From contig CP016490.1 of NCBI GenBank assembly GCA_002966495.1, positions 1,984,001 to 2,048,000 on the forward strand: DNA of 64,000 nt, read 5' to 3'. The stretch comes from Halomonas sp. GFAJ-1 (GTDB lineage Bacteria > Pseudomonadota > Gammaproteobacteria > Pseudomonadales > Halomonadaceae). Positions 9,220 through 18,737 of this stretch are shown here, piece by piece; within the stretch, counting starts at the first letter, position 1; every line of letters starts with the position of its first letter. The notes beneath the pieces were generated by a model. That model was not told the origin of the DNA. It ran no database searches and worked only from the letters and a program-made list of their open reading frames with translations. Position numbers and translations under genes: made by a program.

Positions 9220-10323
9220 ATGAGGAACATCCACAAACTTTCCGGGGCCGTTGCGGCCATCTCTTTTGCCGTAGCGGCCACTGCTGCCCATGCTGATGAA
9301 GTACGGGTGTATAACTGGTCAGACTATATTGCACCAGAAACGCTGGAGAAATTTACCGAGCGCACCGGTATTAGTGTCACTTATGATGTTTATGACAGTA
9401 ATGAAATTCTTGATGCTGCATTGCTATCAGGGCGCTCAGGATACGATGTCGTCGTTCCGTCAACCCACTACTTCACTCGCCAATTGAGAGCTGGCGTTTA
9501 CCAGCCGCTCGATCATGACCTGTTGCCCAATTTAGGCAACCTAGACCCTGATTTGATGAGCAATTTAGAAGCCATTGACCAGGGTAGCGAATACTCAGTG
9601 CCTTACATGTGGGGAACCAACGGTCTTGGCTATAACGTCGATCGCGTCACTGAGATACTAGGTGACGATGCTCCCCTGGATAGTTGGGCGCTGCTGTTTG
9701 ACCCTGAAATTACGACCCAGCTCAACGATGCGGGCTGTGGATTAGCCATGCTCGACTCTGGTGATGAAATGTTGTCACCCGCTATGGCCTACCTAGGTCT
9801 TAGCCCCCTAAGTGAAAACATTGAAGATTTAGAAGCCGCCGGCGAGTTGATTGCGGCTATTCGTGGCAACATCACCTACTTCCACTCCTCGCGCTATGTG
9901 TCTGACTTAGCTAATGGCGATATTTGTGTGGCAGCGGGCTATTCCGGCGATATTTTTCAGGCAGCTGACCGTGCCGAAGAAGCGGGCCGTGATTTTACGA
10001 TTGGCTACAGCATTCCCAAAGAAGGGGCGGCATTGTGGTTTGATATGATGGCGATACCGGCAGATGCGCCTAATACTGAAAATGCCCATGCCTTTATTAA
10101 CTTTATTCTTGAGCCTGAAATTGCCGCCGAAATTAGCGAATACGTGCGCTATGCTAACCCGAACGCAGCGGCTAACGAGTTTGTCTCTGAAGAGCTGTTG
10201 AACGATCCTGCTGTATATCCTGAAACGGACGTTTTGCAGAACCTTTATGTCGCGGTAGAAAAACCCCAGGAAGTTCAGCGTGCCCGCACGCGTATCTGGA
10301 ACCGCGTTAAGTCCGGCCGTTAA
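9220..10323 (+). CDS. potF: Periplasmic polyamine-binding protein, PotF/PotD type
   Basis: Substrate-binding component of a spermidine/putrescine ABC importer. Start set at 9220 because GAGGAGGAG lies about 6 bases upstream and the following residues form a signal peptide ending in AHA-DE. The mature protein opens with VRVYNWSDYIAPETLEKFTE, the hallmark of PotF/SpuD-type proteins. At 367 residues the length is normal. It is followed by genes for ATPase and two permeases in potFGHI order. Whether it prefers putrescine, spermidine or another polyamine cannot be told by eye. Confidence 0.93.
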   Translation: MRNIHKLSGAVAAISFAVAATAAHADEVRVYNWSDYIAPETLEKFTERTGISVTYDVYDSNEILDAALLSGRSGYDVVVPSTHYFTRQLRAGVYQPLDHDLLPNLGNLDPDLMSNLEAIDQGSEYSVPYMWGTNGLGYNVDRVTEILGDDAPLDSWALLFDPEITTQLNDAGCGLAMLDSGDEMLSPAMAYLGLSPLSENIEDLEAAGELIAAIRGNITYFHSSRYVSDLANGDICVAAGYSGDIFQAADRAEEAGRDFTIGYSIPKEGAALWFDMMAIPADAPNTENAHAFINFILEPEIAAEISEYVRYANPNAAANEFVSEELLNDPAVYPETDVLQNLYVAVEKPQEVQRARTRIWNRVKSGR

Positions 10324-10341
10324 TTTATCCACCGTCTGATG

Positions 10342-10380
10342 GCGAGCTAGGTCGTGTGCCTGGCTCGCTGTTTGTCTTTT
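10342..10380 (+). terminator. Terminator-like hairpin between potF and potG
   Basis: A 10-bp stem GCGAGCTAGG/CCTGGCTCGC (one G-U pair, 7-base loop) is followed by TGTTTGTCTTTTT. It sits 19 bases after the potF stop and probably stops part of the transcripts, favouring excess binding protein. Confidence 0.6.
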
Positions 10381-10384
10381 TAAC

Positions 10385-10405
10385 GCCCGGTTTGTCGGGC
10401 CTTTT
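10385..10405 (+). terminator. Second terminator-like hairpin upstream of potG
   Basis: A short stem GCCCG/CGGGC with a 6-base loop is followed by CTTTTG, directly after the first hairpin. Together they form a tandem attenuating element ahead of potG. Confidence 0.45.
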
Positions 10406-10419
10406 GATGGGAGTGGCGA

Positions 10420-11601
10420 ATGGTCACTACGCCCCTGTCGAGCGCGTCGTCCTCTTCACCATTGGAAACCTCGTCGGCTTCGCGGCCCCAGGGAAAAACC
10501 CCGCGGTTTGCCGAGGATATCGTGCTGGAGGTAAAGCGACTCAGTAAGCGTTTTGACGATGCTTTAGCGGTGGATGACGTTAACCTTACGGTAAAGCGTG
10601 GCGAGATTTTTGCGCTGCTGGGTGGGTCGGGGTCGGGTAAATCAACGCTGCTACGCATGCTGGCAGGCTTTGAAACGCCCAGTGAAGGCAAAATCTTATT
10701 GAGCGGTGAAAATATTACCGATATGCCGCCCCATAAACGCCCGATCAATATGATGTTCCAGTCCTATGCGCTGTTCCCTCATATGACCGTGGCGCAAAAC
10801 ATTGCCTTTGGGCTGAAGCAAGACAAGCTCTCCAAAGCAGACATTGAGGCACGTGTGGCCCAAATGCTTAAGCTGGTGCACATGGAGCGGTTTGCCAAGC
10901 GTAAGCCGCACCAGCTGTCCGGCGGCCAGCGCCAGCGTGTGGCATTGGCAAGGTCGCTGGCTAAGCGGCCCAAACTGTTGTTGCTCGATGAGCCCATGGG
11001 GGCGTTGGATAAAAAGCTACGTACCGAAATGCAGCTGGAAGTGGTCGAAATTATTGAGCAAGTTGGGGTGACCTGCATCATGGTGACCCACGATCAAGAA
11101 GAAGCCATGACCATGGCGGACCGCGTGGCCATTATGGCCGATGGCTGGATTGAGCAGGTGGGCTCACCGGTGGACATTTACGAGAGCCCAGCCAGCCGCA
11201 TGGTGGCGGAGTTTGTTGGCACCGTAAATTTGTTTGAAGGAGAGATCGTCGAAGATGCTGCCGACCACTGCCGTATTAGCTCGCCTGCTCTCTCTCGGCC
11301 GCTCTATATTGACCACGGCATTACCACTCAAGCGGTAGATCGCCGGGTGTGGGCCGCGCTTCGCCCAGAAAAAATCTGGCTAACCCGTGAAAAGCCCGCC
11401 ACGGCGCACAACTGGGAAGAGGGGACGGTAGACGATATCGCTTATCTAGGCGGCTACTCGCTCTACTACGTGCGCACCGCATCGGGGCAGCGGATAAAAG
11501 TCAGCATGGCCAATACCGAGCGTCGAGGCGACCGTCCAACTTGGGAGGATAGCGTCTACGTCTATTGGGAAGACCATAGCGCTATCGTGCTGAATCGCTA
11601 A
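10420..11601 (+). CDS. potG: Polyamine ABC transporter ATP-binding protein
   Basis: Cytoplasmic ATPase of the importer. Walker A LLGGSGSGKST, Q-loop FQSYALFPHMT, signature LSGGQRQRVALARSL, Walker B LLLLDEPMGALD and the switch His in MVTHDQEEA are all intact. A C-terminal TOBE region (about residues 280-393) follows, as in PotA/PotG. The first about 30 residues are low-complexity and serine-rich, an odd but not unique extension; the conserved part starts near VLEVKRLSKRF. GGGAG precedes the ATG by 6 bases. Confidence 0.95.
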   Translation: MVTTPLSSASSSSPLETSSASRPQGKTPRFAEDIVLEVKRLSKRFDDALAVDDVNLTVKRGEIFALLGGSGSGKSTLLRMLAGFETPSEGKILLSGENITDMPPHKRPINMMFQSYALFPHMTVAQNIAFGLKQDKLSKADIEARVAQMLKLVHMERFAKRKPHQLSGGQRQRVALARSLAKRPKLLLLDEPMGALDKKLRTEMQLEVVEIIEQVGVTCIMVTHDQEEAMTMADRVAIMADGWIEQVGSPVDIYESPASRMVAEFVGTVNLFEGEIVEDAADHCRISSPALSRPLYIDHGITTQAVDRRVWAALRPEKIWLTREKPATAHNWEEGTVDDIAYLGGYSLYYVRTASGQRIKVSMANTERRGDRPTWEDSVYVYWEDHSAIVLNR

Positions 11602-11632
11602 TGCCCTGTTGGCCCTTAGGAGATCGCCTTAA

Positions 11633-12544
11633 ATGATGCCATCTCGTGTGACTGGTTTTATGAAGCGCCTGCAGCTAGGCCGCCGGGGGGTGATTGCGCT
11701 TCCCCTGGTGTGGCTGACGCTGTTTTTTTTGTTGCCGTTTGCGTTGGTGCTTAAAATCAGCTTGTCTGAGTCAGTCATCGCCATTCCGCCCTATGGGCCG
11801 CTGGTAGAGTACGCTGACCAAACGCTGCATGTGTTTCTCAACATGGGGAACTACCTTTTCTTACTCTCGGACTCTTTGTACCTTGCCGCGTACTGGGGCT
11901 CGATTAAAACCGCGTTTATTTCCACCACGGTTTGTTTATTGATTGGCTACCCAATGGCTTACGCCATGGCACGGGCGCCGGGGCGATGGCAGCTTATCTT
12001 GCTGCTGCTGGTTATGCTGCCCTCCTGGACATCGTTTTTGATTCGGGTGTATGCCTGGATGGGGATTTTGAGCAATAGCGGGCTAATCAATAACTTCCTA
12101 ATGGGGGTCGGGTTGATTGACTCACCGCTACGGATGATGAATACCCAGTTTGCGGTCATTGTTGGAATTGTCTATGCCTACCTACCGTTTATGGTGCTGC
12201 CGCTTTATGCCCACCTAACACGATTGGACAATTCTCTATTAGAAGCGGCATCTGATCTTGGGTCGCGCAAGCTCAATACCTTTATAACGGTCACGCTACC
12301 GCTCTCTATGGGAGGGATTTTGGCAGGCTCTATGCTGGTGTTTATTCCTGCTGTGGGTGAGTTCGTCATCCCGGAGCTACTGGGTGGGCCTAATACACTG
12401 ATGATCGGTAAAGTGCTTTGGGAAGAGTTCTTCTTAAACCGCGACTGGCCGGTCGCCTCCGCACTGGCAATGGTAATGCTACTGCTGTTGCTAATACCTA
12501 TCGTGTGGTTTCACCGTTACCAATCACGGGAGCTTGAAAAATGA
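11633..12544 (+). CDS. potH: Polyamine ABC transporter permease, PotH type
   Basis: Inner-membrane permease with about six membrane segments. The EAA loop that docks on the ATPase is recognisable as LLEAASDLGSRKLNTFITVT. AGGAGAT lies before the start, which could be either of two adjacent ATGs (11633 or 11636). It overlaps potI by four bases (ATGA). The 303-residue length is typical. Confidence 0.95.
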   Translation: MMPSRVTGFMKRLQLGRRGVIALPLVWLTLFFLLPFALVLKISLSESVIAIPPYGPLVEYADQTLHVFLNMGNYLFLLSDSLYLAAYWGSIKTAFISTTVCLLIGYPMAYAMARAPGRWQLILLLLVMLPSWTSFLIRVYAWMGILSNSGLINNFLMGVGLIDSPLRMMNTQFAVIVGIVYAYLPFMVLPLYAHLTRLDNSLLEAASDLGSRKLNTFITVTLPLSMGGILAGSMLVFIPAVGEFVIPELLGGPNTLMIGKVLWEEFFLNRDWPVASALAMVMLLLLLIPIVWFHRYQSRELEK

Positions 12545-13383
12545 TCAGCGCTCGCCGTCGTCCTAGTTTTACCACTGTGATGCTGGTGCTGGGCCTGCTG
12601 TTTCTCTACCTGCCTATGGTGGTGTTGGTGGTTTACTCCTTTAATGCCTCGCGGTTAGTTACCGTGTGGGCAGGGTTTTCCACTCAGTGGTACGGGGAGT
12701 TATTCCGCGACAAACAGATATTGGCAGCGGTATGGACCAGTCTCAAAATCGCTTTCTTCGCGGCCAGCATGGCGGTGTGTCTGGGTACTGTCGCCGCGTT
12801 TGTAATGACGCGCTATGGTCAGTTTCGGGGTAAAACAGCGCTTTCGAGCATGGTGACCGCACCACTGGTCATGCCAGAAGTTATTACGGGGCTGTCGTTG
12901 CTGCTGCTTTTTGTGCAGATGGCACAGCTAATCGGCTGGCCCGCTGATCGCGGTATGGCGACTATCTGGATTGCTCACACTACCTTCTGTAGTGCTTATG
13001 TAGCGGTGGTGGTCGCCGCACGTCTGCGCGAAGTTGATCGCTCGATAGAAGAAGCGGCCATGGACCTTGGCTCTCCGCCGGTGAAAACGTTCTTCTTTGT
13101 GACACTGCCGGTCATTGCGCCTGCGCTGGCTGCCGGTTGGCTACTGGCGTTTACCCTGTCGTTAGACGACTTGGTTATCGCCAGTTTTGTCTCTGGCCCA
13201 GGGGCAAATACCCTACCCATGGTGGTGTTTTCATCGGTGCGTATGGGGGTGTCGCCGAAGATCAACGCGTTAGCTACGCTGATTATATTGACCGTCTCAT
13301 TGGTAACACTATTGGCGTGGTACTTTATGCGCCGCAACGAGGCCAAACGCCTAATGCTCTTAAAGCAGACGGATAGCGCCTAG
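12541..13383 (+). CDS. potI: Polyamine ABC transporter permease, PotI type
   Basis: Second permease of the importer, with about six membrane segments and an EAA loop SIEEAAMDLGSPPVKTFFFV. LAFTLSLDDLVIASFVSGPG is characteristic of PotC/PotI proteins. Translation is coupled to potH by the ATGA overlap. At 280 residues it is full length and ends the pot operon. Confidence 0.95.
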   Translation: MISARRRPSFTTVMLVLGLLFLYLPMVVLVVYSFNASRLVTVWAGFSTQWYGELFRDKQILAAVWTSLKIAFFAASMAVCLGTVAAFVMTRYGQFRGKTALSSMVTAPLVMPEVITGLSLLLLFVQMAQLIGWPADRGMATIWIAHTTFCSAYVAVVVAARLREVDRSIEEAAMDLGSPPVKTFFFVTLPVIAPALAAGWLLAFTLSLDDLVIASFVSGPGANTLPMVVFSSVRMGVSPKINALATLIILTVSLVTLLAWYFMRRNEAKRLMLLKQTDSA

Positions 13384-13405
13384 TTCATAGTGCCCGTCTC
13401 ATAGC

Positions 13406-13615
13406 TCATAGCACGTCGTCGTCACGGCCGGTGACGACGGCTTCAAGCTCACCGGTTATGGGCGAGATAATCACCTGCAATTGAATGGGCGCACAGCACT
13501 GGTGGCAGTCCTCCCACGTGTCGTGGCTCCCTTGAGAGGTGTCGATGATGAAAGTAAGCGTTGTGTCGCAGTAGGGGCAGTCAAAGGTGTGATTCACTAA
13601 GGCATCGTCTTGCAT
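13406..13615 (-). CDS. CPXCG-motif cysteine-rich small protein
   Basis: A 69-residue protein with two cysteine pairs, CPYC and CHQCC, the layout of the CPXCG-motif cysteine-rich family (a small zinc-ribbon-like domain). The function of the family is not known; a structural zinc or nucleic-acid role is a guess. It is convergent with potI, with only a 22-base gap. Confidence 0.8.
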   Translation of the reverse strand: MQDDALVNHTFDCPYCDTTLTFIIDTSQGSHDTWEDCHQCCAPIQLQVIISPITGELEAVVTGRDDDVL

Positions 13616-13739
13616 AGCGGCTTCTCTTAAGCAGATACTTTAAGGCCTGAGTGTAGCAGTGCTTCTCTTGCGCGGGCATCGCTGTGCCGAATCAGGTAGG
13701 ATAATAAAGATTTTCTAAAGCAACGCAGTGAGTATAACG

Positions 13740-14165
13740 ATGATGATACGTAACATGGCAGTAGCAGCCTTTTTGGCTTTCCCGATGGTCGCCCTGGCAG
13801 AAACACCTAACGTAACGCCTGGCGAGTGGGAGTTCGTCAGCGTGACCACGATGAGTGGCGAAATGCAGATTCCGGATCAAACCGAAACCGAGCGCCAGTG
13901 CATTACTCAAGATGAGTTAGACAGCGCTGAGTTTGGGTTTATCGAAGAAGAGGCGGGCTGCGAGCTGCTTAATCAGGATATAAATGCCGACGGCCTCGCC
14001 TACAGCATGGTGTGCCGTGCTGAAGGTGGCGAAGCCACTATCGATGGTGAAATGCGCTTTATGGGCGAGCAGATTGAAGGCACCGTTGATATTTTTACGC
14101 AGTCGCCCATGGGTGAGCTAACCATGCAGACTGTGATTGAAGGCGAGCGTATTGGCGACTGCTAA
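13740..14165 (+). CDS. DUF3617 family periplasmic protein
   Basis: Small exported protein of the DUF3617 family. A signal peptide (MMIRNMAVAAFLAFPMVALA) is followed by TPGEWEFVSVTTMSG, the usual family opening, and cysteines that may pair, including the C-terminal GDC. The start is either ATG at 13740/13743 or GTG at 13728; no strong ribosome-binding site decides it. Function unknown. It stands alone between CPXCG and a large terminator. Confidence 0.8.
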   Translation: MMIRNMAVAAFLAFPMVALAETPNVTPGEWEFVSVTTMSGEMQIPDQTETERQCITQDELDSAEFGFIEEEAGCELLNQDINADGLAYSMVCRAEGGEATIDGEMRFMGEQIEGTVDIFTQSPMGELTMQTVIEGERIGDC

Positions 14166-14221
14166 TAAGTGAAATGCGGCACTGGCTAACTAGTAGTATC
14201 AAGTAAACTAGCCGTATCACC

Positions 14222-14263
14222 AAACGCACAGCGCGCCCCTTATTAGGGGCGCGCTGTGCGTTT
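14222..14263. terminator. Bidirectional terminator, 19-bp perfect stem
   Basis: A 19-bp perfect inverted repeat (AAACGCACAGCGCGCCCCT and its complement) with a TATT loop lies between the convergent DUF3617 gene and the RND transporter. The AAA/TTT ends work in both directions, though the T tract is short. Confidence 0.75.
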
Positions 14264-14347
14264 AACTGCAGTCATTAATAGCTTGCACAATCGCTGTATT
14301 TCACAGGGTGTTTAGCAATGGCGCCACTTATTTAGCGCCAAACGGTG

Positions 14348-17300
14348 CTATCGATCCGGCGTTTCAAGGGGCTCGTGGGTTGCCGTTGGAGCGCTTGCGA
14401 TCTCATCTTCAAGCCTGCGTTTCACCGCCCCCGGCGAACCCGTATAGCGTGCTAGCAGGTCATACGCTACAGGCACGATAAACAGGGTGAAGATCGTGGC
14501 TGCCCCAACGCCTGCCATGATCACAGTGCCGATAACCAGGCGCGATTCCGCACCTGGGCCGCTTGATAAAATCAGCGGAATTGACCCGGCCATGGTGGTG
14601 ATAGCGGTCATTAGAATGGGCCTTAGCCGCGTTACCGAGGCTTCAATAAGCGCAGAGCGAAACGCTTGGCCTTCATCGCGCAGCTGGTTGGCGAACTCCA
14701 CTATCAAGATGCCGTTTTTAGCCGCCAGGCCGATCAACAGCACAAGCCCCACTTGGCTGTAGATATTAAGCGACTGGCCCGTTAGTAGCAGGGCAAGCAG
14801 CGCGCCGCTCATGGCTAACGGCACGGTGAGCATGATCACAAAGGGGTGGATTAAGCTTTCAAACTGCGCAGCAAGCACCAGGAAGACCACCACCGCGCCA
14901 AGCACCAGCAAAAAGGTAGTGGCACCGCTGGCCTGTTGGAAGTCCCGCGATGGCCCTGCTAGGTTGGTTTGAGCCTCCTCCGGCAGAATGTCGTCAGCGG
15001 TTTGCTGAAGGTAGGCAAGCGCTTCGCCCAACGGGTAACCATCGGCTAGGTTAGCTTCAATGGTAATTGCTCTAACCCGGTCAAAGCGGTTAAGGGTGCT
15101 AGCGCCAGCAAAGTCTGAGAGTGTCACTAAGCTGGCCAGCGGGATCAGCTCACCAGAGCGGGCTGAGCGCACCTGAATATTATCCAGCGCACGGGGGCTA
15201 TTTTGCCGCCCCCGGTCGCCCTCTAAAATGACATCGTACTCCTCGCCGTCATCCACGTAGCGGGTGACATTGCGCCCACCCAGCAACACTTCAAGGGTGC
15301 GGCCTATCTCCGTCACGGTAACGCCAAGATCGGCAGCACGCTCATAGTTGATATCTACACGAAGCTGGGGCTGTGTTTCGTCGTAATTGCTCTCTAGGGC
15401 GGTTAGCCGAGGGTTATCTTCGCGCACATGATTAAGTAGCGTGTCTCGCCAGCCAGCGAGCTCTTCATAGGTGCCGCCGCCCAGTACAAACTGAATGGGC
15501 TTTTGGGTACGCTGACCAAAGCCTTGCCGCATCACAGGAAACGCCTGGACCCCGGGTAGAGTGCCTAAGGTTTGACGAACATCCGCCATAATCTCCCATG
15601 CGCTGCGACGGCTACCCCAGTCCGCCATATTGATGATGATAAACCCGCTGTTAAAGTTTTCGATGTTGCCAAACCCACGCGGGGCGCGTACCACGATACG
15701 CTCCAGCTCGCCGCTTTCAACGAAAGGCGTTAAGCGAGCCTCGATCTCATCCATATAGTCCATCATGTAGTCAAACGTTGCCCCTTCAGGGCCATTCACC
15801 AACACGATAAAATTGCCACGATCCTCCTGGGGGGTGTACTCGTTGGGTAATTCGAATGCTAGCCACGCCGTTGCCGCAATCAGCAACACAAACAGCGCAA
15901 CAACGATCCATTTAAATCGCAGTACCGCTTCTAAACCGTGTTGGTAACGGCGCTGGGTACCGGTTAGCACCCACTGCACGCCTTGGCCAATGCGGCTGTC
16001 GTGCATGCCGGGCTTGAGGATTTTGGACGCCATCATGGGCGTGAGGGTTAGCGCCAGCAGCGTAGATACCACCACTGCCGCTGCCATGGTAAGCGCGAAC
16101 TCTGAAAACAGCCGACCAATATCGCCCTGTAACATGCTTAAGGGTAGAAAGACGGCTACCAGCACCAGGGTGGTGGCGATCACCGCAAAAGCAATTTGGC
16201 GCGTACCGCGAAACGCCGCGACCAGCGGTGTTTCGCCGTAGTCGTGCATGCGTCGGTTAATGTTCTCAAGCACCACAATGGCATCATCGACAATCAAGCC
16301 AATCGCTAGTACTAATGCCAGCAGTGTCAGCAGATTGATCGAAAAGTTCATGGCCGCAAGGGCAGTAAAGGCACCAATCACTGCTATAGGCACCGTCACC
16401 GCGGGGACGAGCGTTGTACGCAGGTTGCCTAGAAAGAGGAAAATCACTACCACCACCAGCCCCATGGCAATGAACAGCGTCATCACGACCTGCTTAATGG
16501 CTCCCGATACAAAGACCGACGCATCAAAATTCAGGTTGAGCGACATGCCTTCAGGCAGCGTGCTCTGTAGTCGGGTCATCTCCTGCTGGACGGCTGCTGA
16601 TAGCTCTACGATGTTAGCGGTAGACTGCATAATGATGCCCAAACCTACCATGGGCACACCATTGGCGCGGAACACGGAGCGGTCTTCAACCGAGCCAATT
16701 TCGACCCTGGCGACTTCTGATAAACGCATCAAGTGACCGTTATCGCCTCGGCTTAAAGCGAGCTGTTTAAAGTCGTCCGGGGTAGCAAAGCTGCGTGGAA
16801 GGCGCACGATAAACTGGCGGTCTACAGACTCGATTGAGCCTGCCGGCAGTTCAACGTTTTCAGCGCGAAGCGCGTCTTCGATATCACCGACGGTTAATCC
16901 ACGGGAGGCGAGGGCGTTGCGGTCTAACCAGACGCGCATCGCGTAATCGCGGCCACCGCCAACCCGTACCCTAGCCACGCCGGTTTGTACGGACAGGCTA
17001 TCGACTAAAAAGCGGTTGGCGTAATCGGTGAGTTCAGTAATGGTGTAGTCTGCCCCTGAAAGGCTCAGCCACATGACCACTGTTTCACTGCTATCGGTTT
17101 TGGTGACTTCCGGGTTGTCGGCATCATCTGGTAGGTTACGCAGTGCCCCAGAAATACGGTCGCGCACATCGTTGGCGGCGGCGTCAATATCACGGGTAAT
17201 GGCAAACTCGATCTCGATGCGTGAGCGGCCGTCTTCGCTTCGGGAGGTGATTAGCTCAATGCCTTCAACCCCAGCGATGCGGTCTTCCAACACCTGGGTA

Positions 17301-17488
17301 ATACGGGTTTCAACAACGCTTGCAGAGGCACCGGGATAGCGGGTGTCGATACTGACAATGGGGGGATCAACGGTAGGGTATTCCTGAAGCGGCAACCGGT
17401 TGAGCGCCATCAGTCCGAAGGCAACGATAAGCGCTGCAATTACCATCGCGAGTACGGGCCGTTGAACCGAAATATCGGATAAGCGCAT
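14348..17488 (-). CDS. RND efflux transporter, HAE1 (AcrB-like) type
   Basis: A 1046-residue inner-membrane proton antiporter with the AcrB-like plan of twelve membrane segments and two large periplasmic loops. The proton-relay pair DD is in GLIVDDAIVVLENINRR, and the N-terminal pattern RLPLQEYPTVDPPIVSI is typical of multidrug or hydrophobe pumps (MexQ/MdtB-like). The stop is well defined. The adaptor gene lies immediately upstream, overlapping by one base (TAATG). No outer-membrane channel is encoded nearby, so a TolC-like protein from elsewhere is expected. Substrate unknown. Confidence 0.93.
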   Translation of the reverse strand: MRLSDISVQRPVLAMVIAALIVAFGLMALNRLPLQEYPTVDPPIVSIDTRYPGASASVVETRITQVLEDRIAGVEGIELITSRSEDGRSRIEIEFAITRDIDAAANDVRDRISGALRNLPDDADNPEVTKTDSSETVVMWLSLSGADYTITELTDYANRFLVDSLSVQTGVARVRVGGGRDYAMRVWLDRNALASRGLTVGDIEDALRAENVELPAGSIESVDRQFIVRLPRSFATPDDFKQLALSRGDNGHLMRLSEVARVEIGSVEDRSVFRANGVPMVGLGIIMQSTANIVELSAAVQQEMTRLQSTLPEGMSLNLNFDASVFVSGAIKQVVMTLFIAMGLVVVVIFLFLGNLRTTLVPAVTVPIAVIGAFTALAAMNFSINLLTLLALVLAIGLIVDDAIVVLENINRRMHDYGETPLVAAFRGTRQIAFAVIATTLVLVAVFLPLSMLQGDIGRLFSEFALTMAAAVVVSTLLALTLTPMMASKILKPGMHDSRIGQGVQWVLTGTQRRYQHGLEAVLRFKWIVVALFVLLIAATAWLAFELPNEYTPQEDRGNFIVLVNGPEGATFDYMMDYMDEIEARLTPFVESGELERIVVRAPRGFGNIENFNSGFIIINMADWGSRRSAWEIMADVRQTLGTLPGVQAFPVMRQGFGQRTQKPIQFVLGGGTYEELAGWRDTLLNHVREDNPRLTALESNYDETQPQLRVDINYERAADLGVTVTEIGRTLEVLLGGRNVTRYVDDGEEYDVILEGDRGRQNSPRALDNIQVRSARSGELIPLASLVTLSDFAGASTLNRFDRVRAITIEANLADGYPLGEALAYLQQTADDILPEEAQTNLAGPSRDFQQASGATTFLLVLGAVVVFLVLAAQFESLIHPFVIMLTVPLAMSGALLALLLTGQSLNIYSQVGLVLLIGLAAKNGILIVEFANQLRDEGQAFRSALIEASVTRLRPILMTAITTMAGSIPLILSSGPGAESRLVIGTVIMAGVGAATIFTLFIVPVAYDLLARYTGSPGAVKRRLEDEIASAPTATHEPLETPDR

Positions 17489-18558
17489 TAGCGATCAGCC
17501 TCCAGCAGCGCGCGGATACTGGTGTCGCTATCGACAACGCCTAGCAAGCGAACTTTTTGGCCATCCCTGGCCATCTGTAGGCCATGTACGACGACCAAGT
17601 CACCTGACTCGATGCCTTCAAGAACTTCCACCTCGCCATGGCGTCGTTCGCCGATGGAGACCTCCCGCTGCTCAAGGCGCCAAGATTCATCGTCCTGTTC
17701 ATGAATCAGCATCACGTAGTGGCGGTCACCACTGGGCTCAAGCGCTGCTTCAGGAAGTACCACTGCGTCACGGGCGCGCTGCTGTACGATAACTTCCATC
17801 AGCATGCCGGGACGTAACCGCAGGCCAGGGTTATCAAGCTCTGCACGAACGCTCACGCTGCGTGAAACAGGGTCAATACGGGTGCCAATACTGGCAATTT
17901 GACCGCTGAAAATCTCATCGGGGAAGGCCGCTGTTTTGGCACTTAATGAAAGCCCGGAGGATAAACGCCCCAAAAACACTTCGGGAACGCTGAAATCAAG
18001 CTTCATTACGTTGAGCTTATCCAGGGTGACGAGCTCCATGCCTGGCGTGACCAGTGCCCCGACGCTGACGTTGCGAAAACCTACGCGCCCACTAAAAGGG
18101 GCCTGTATTTGATAATTGGCCAGTCGCGCTTCTAATGCCTGAGCATCGGCCTCTGCTTGGCGAAGCCGCGCTTGAGTATCTTCCACATCCGCCCGGGCGG
18201 CCAGGTTGCGTTGCTGCAGCTGTGCCGCTCGCTCTGACGCATTGCGACGCTCATCGGTTAGCGCTTGTGCGGCCCTTAACTGAGCCTGTTCTTCGGCGTC
18301 CTGCAAGCGAATAAGTAACTGGCCGCGCTCAACCTGTTGACCATCTTGAAAGTTGATTTCGGCAATTGTTTCGGTAACCGTGGCAGAGAGTGTGACACTC
18401 TCGTCAGCACTCAGGGTGCCAAGGGCTTCCAGGGGGTCAGACCAAGTAGTGAGTTCGGCGCGACTTCCAATAACGGCAGGGAGCGACTGGGCGTAGAGTG
18501 AGGTAGAGCATAGTAGTGCCACCAGAAAAATAAGTGCGATACGTCTATAAACGTGCAT
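17488..18558 (-). CDS. RND efflux membrane fusion (adaptor) protein
   Basis: Periplasmic adaptor, 356 residues, with an N-terminal signal or anchor (IALIFLVALLCSTSLYAQ). A split lipoyl domain flanks an alpha-helical hairpin (about residues 70-140), followed by the barrel region PFSGRVGFRNVSVGALVTPG. There is no lipobox cysteine after the signal, so it is probably held by the N-terminal helix. First gene of the two-gene pump operon. Confidence 0.92.
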   Translation of the reverse strand: MHVYRRIALIFLVALLCSTSLYAQSLPAVIGSRAELTTWSDPLEALGTLSADESVTLSATVTETIAEINFQDGQQVERGQLLIRLQDAEEQAQLRAAQALTDERRNASERAAQLQQRNLAARADVEDTQARLRQAEADAQALEARLANYQIQAPFSGRVGFRNVSVGALVTPGMELVTLDKLNVMKLDFSVPEVFLGRLSSGLSLSAKTAAFPDEIFSGQIASIGTRIDPVSRSVSVRAELDNPGLRLRPGMLMEVIVQQRARDAVVLPEAALEPSGDRHYVMLIHEQDDESWRLEQREVSIGERRHGEVEVLEGIESGDLVVVHGLQMARDGQKVRLLGVVDSDTSIRALLEADR

Positions 18559-18597
18559 CAGTGTCTCAGCGTAGTAAGCTATAAAGTAGCAGCGCGT

Positions 18598-18618
18598 AAA
18601 AAGGCCCTAAGGGGCCTT
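18598..18618 (-). terminator. Terminator-like hairpin in the leader of the RND operon
   Basis: Stem AAGGCCC/GGGCCTT with a 4-base loop is followed on the minus strand by five Ts. It lies about 40 bases upstream of the adaptor start codon and downstream of the likely promoter region, so it could act as an attenuator of the pump. Confidence 0.5.
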
Positions 18619-18643
18619 GTGTGTTCTGTCATTGATACATTTT

Positions 18644-18660
18644 TGTACTTTAATTGTACA
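18644..18660. promoter_or_regulatory. Palindromic TGTAC-N7-GTACA, candidate repressor operator
   Basis: A perfect 5+5 inverted repeat in the 179-base gap between the divergent RND adaptor gene and the flavoprotein gene. A further GGTACAG half-site lies about 12 bases on. Such sites near pump genes are often bound by TetR-family repressors, but no regulator is encoded beside it. Confidence 0.4.
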
Positions 18661-18737
18661 GAGTGATTTTAAGGTACAGTAAATCATCCCATGTTACCTG
18701 TTAAAATGCTTGGCTTTACTTGTTGGGAGCCTCTTTT

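Noticed and set aside
14222..14263. 19-bp hairpin as a small RNA or attachment site
   Set aside because: Its position between convergent genes and its AAA/TTT ends are explained by bidirectional termination.
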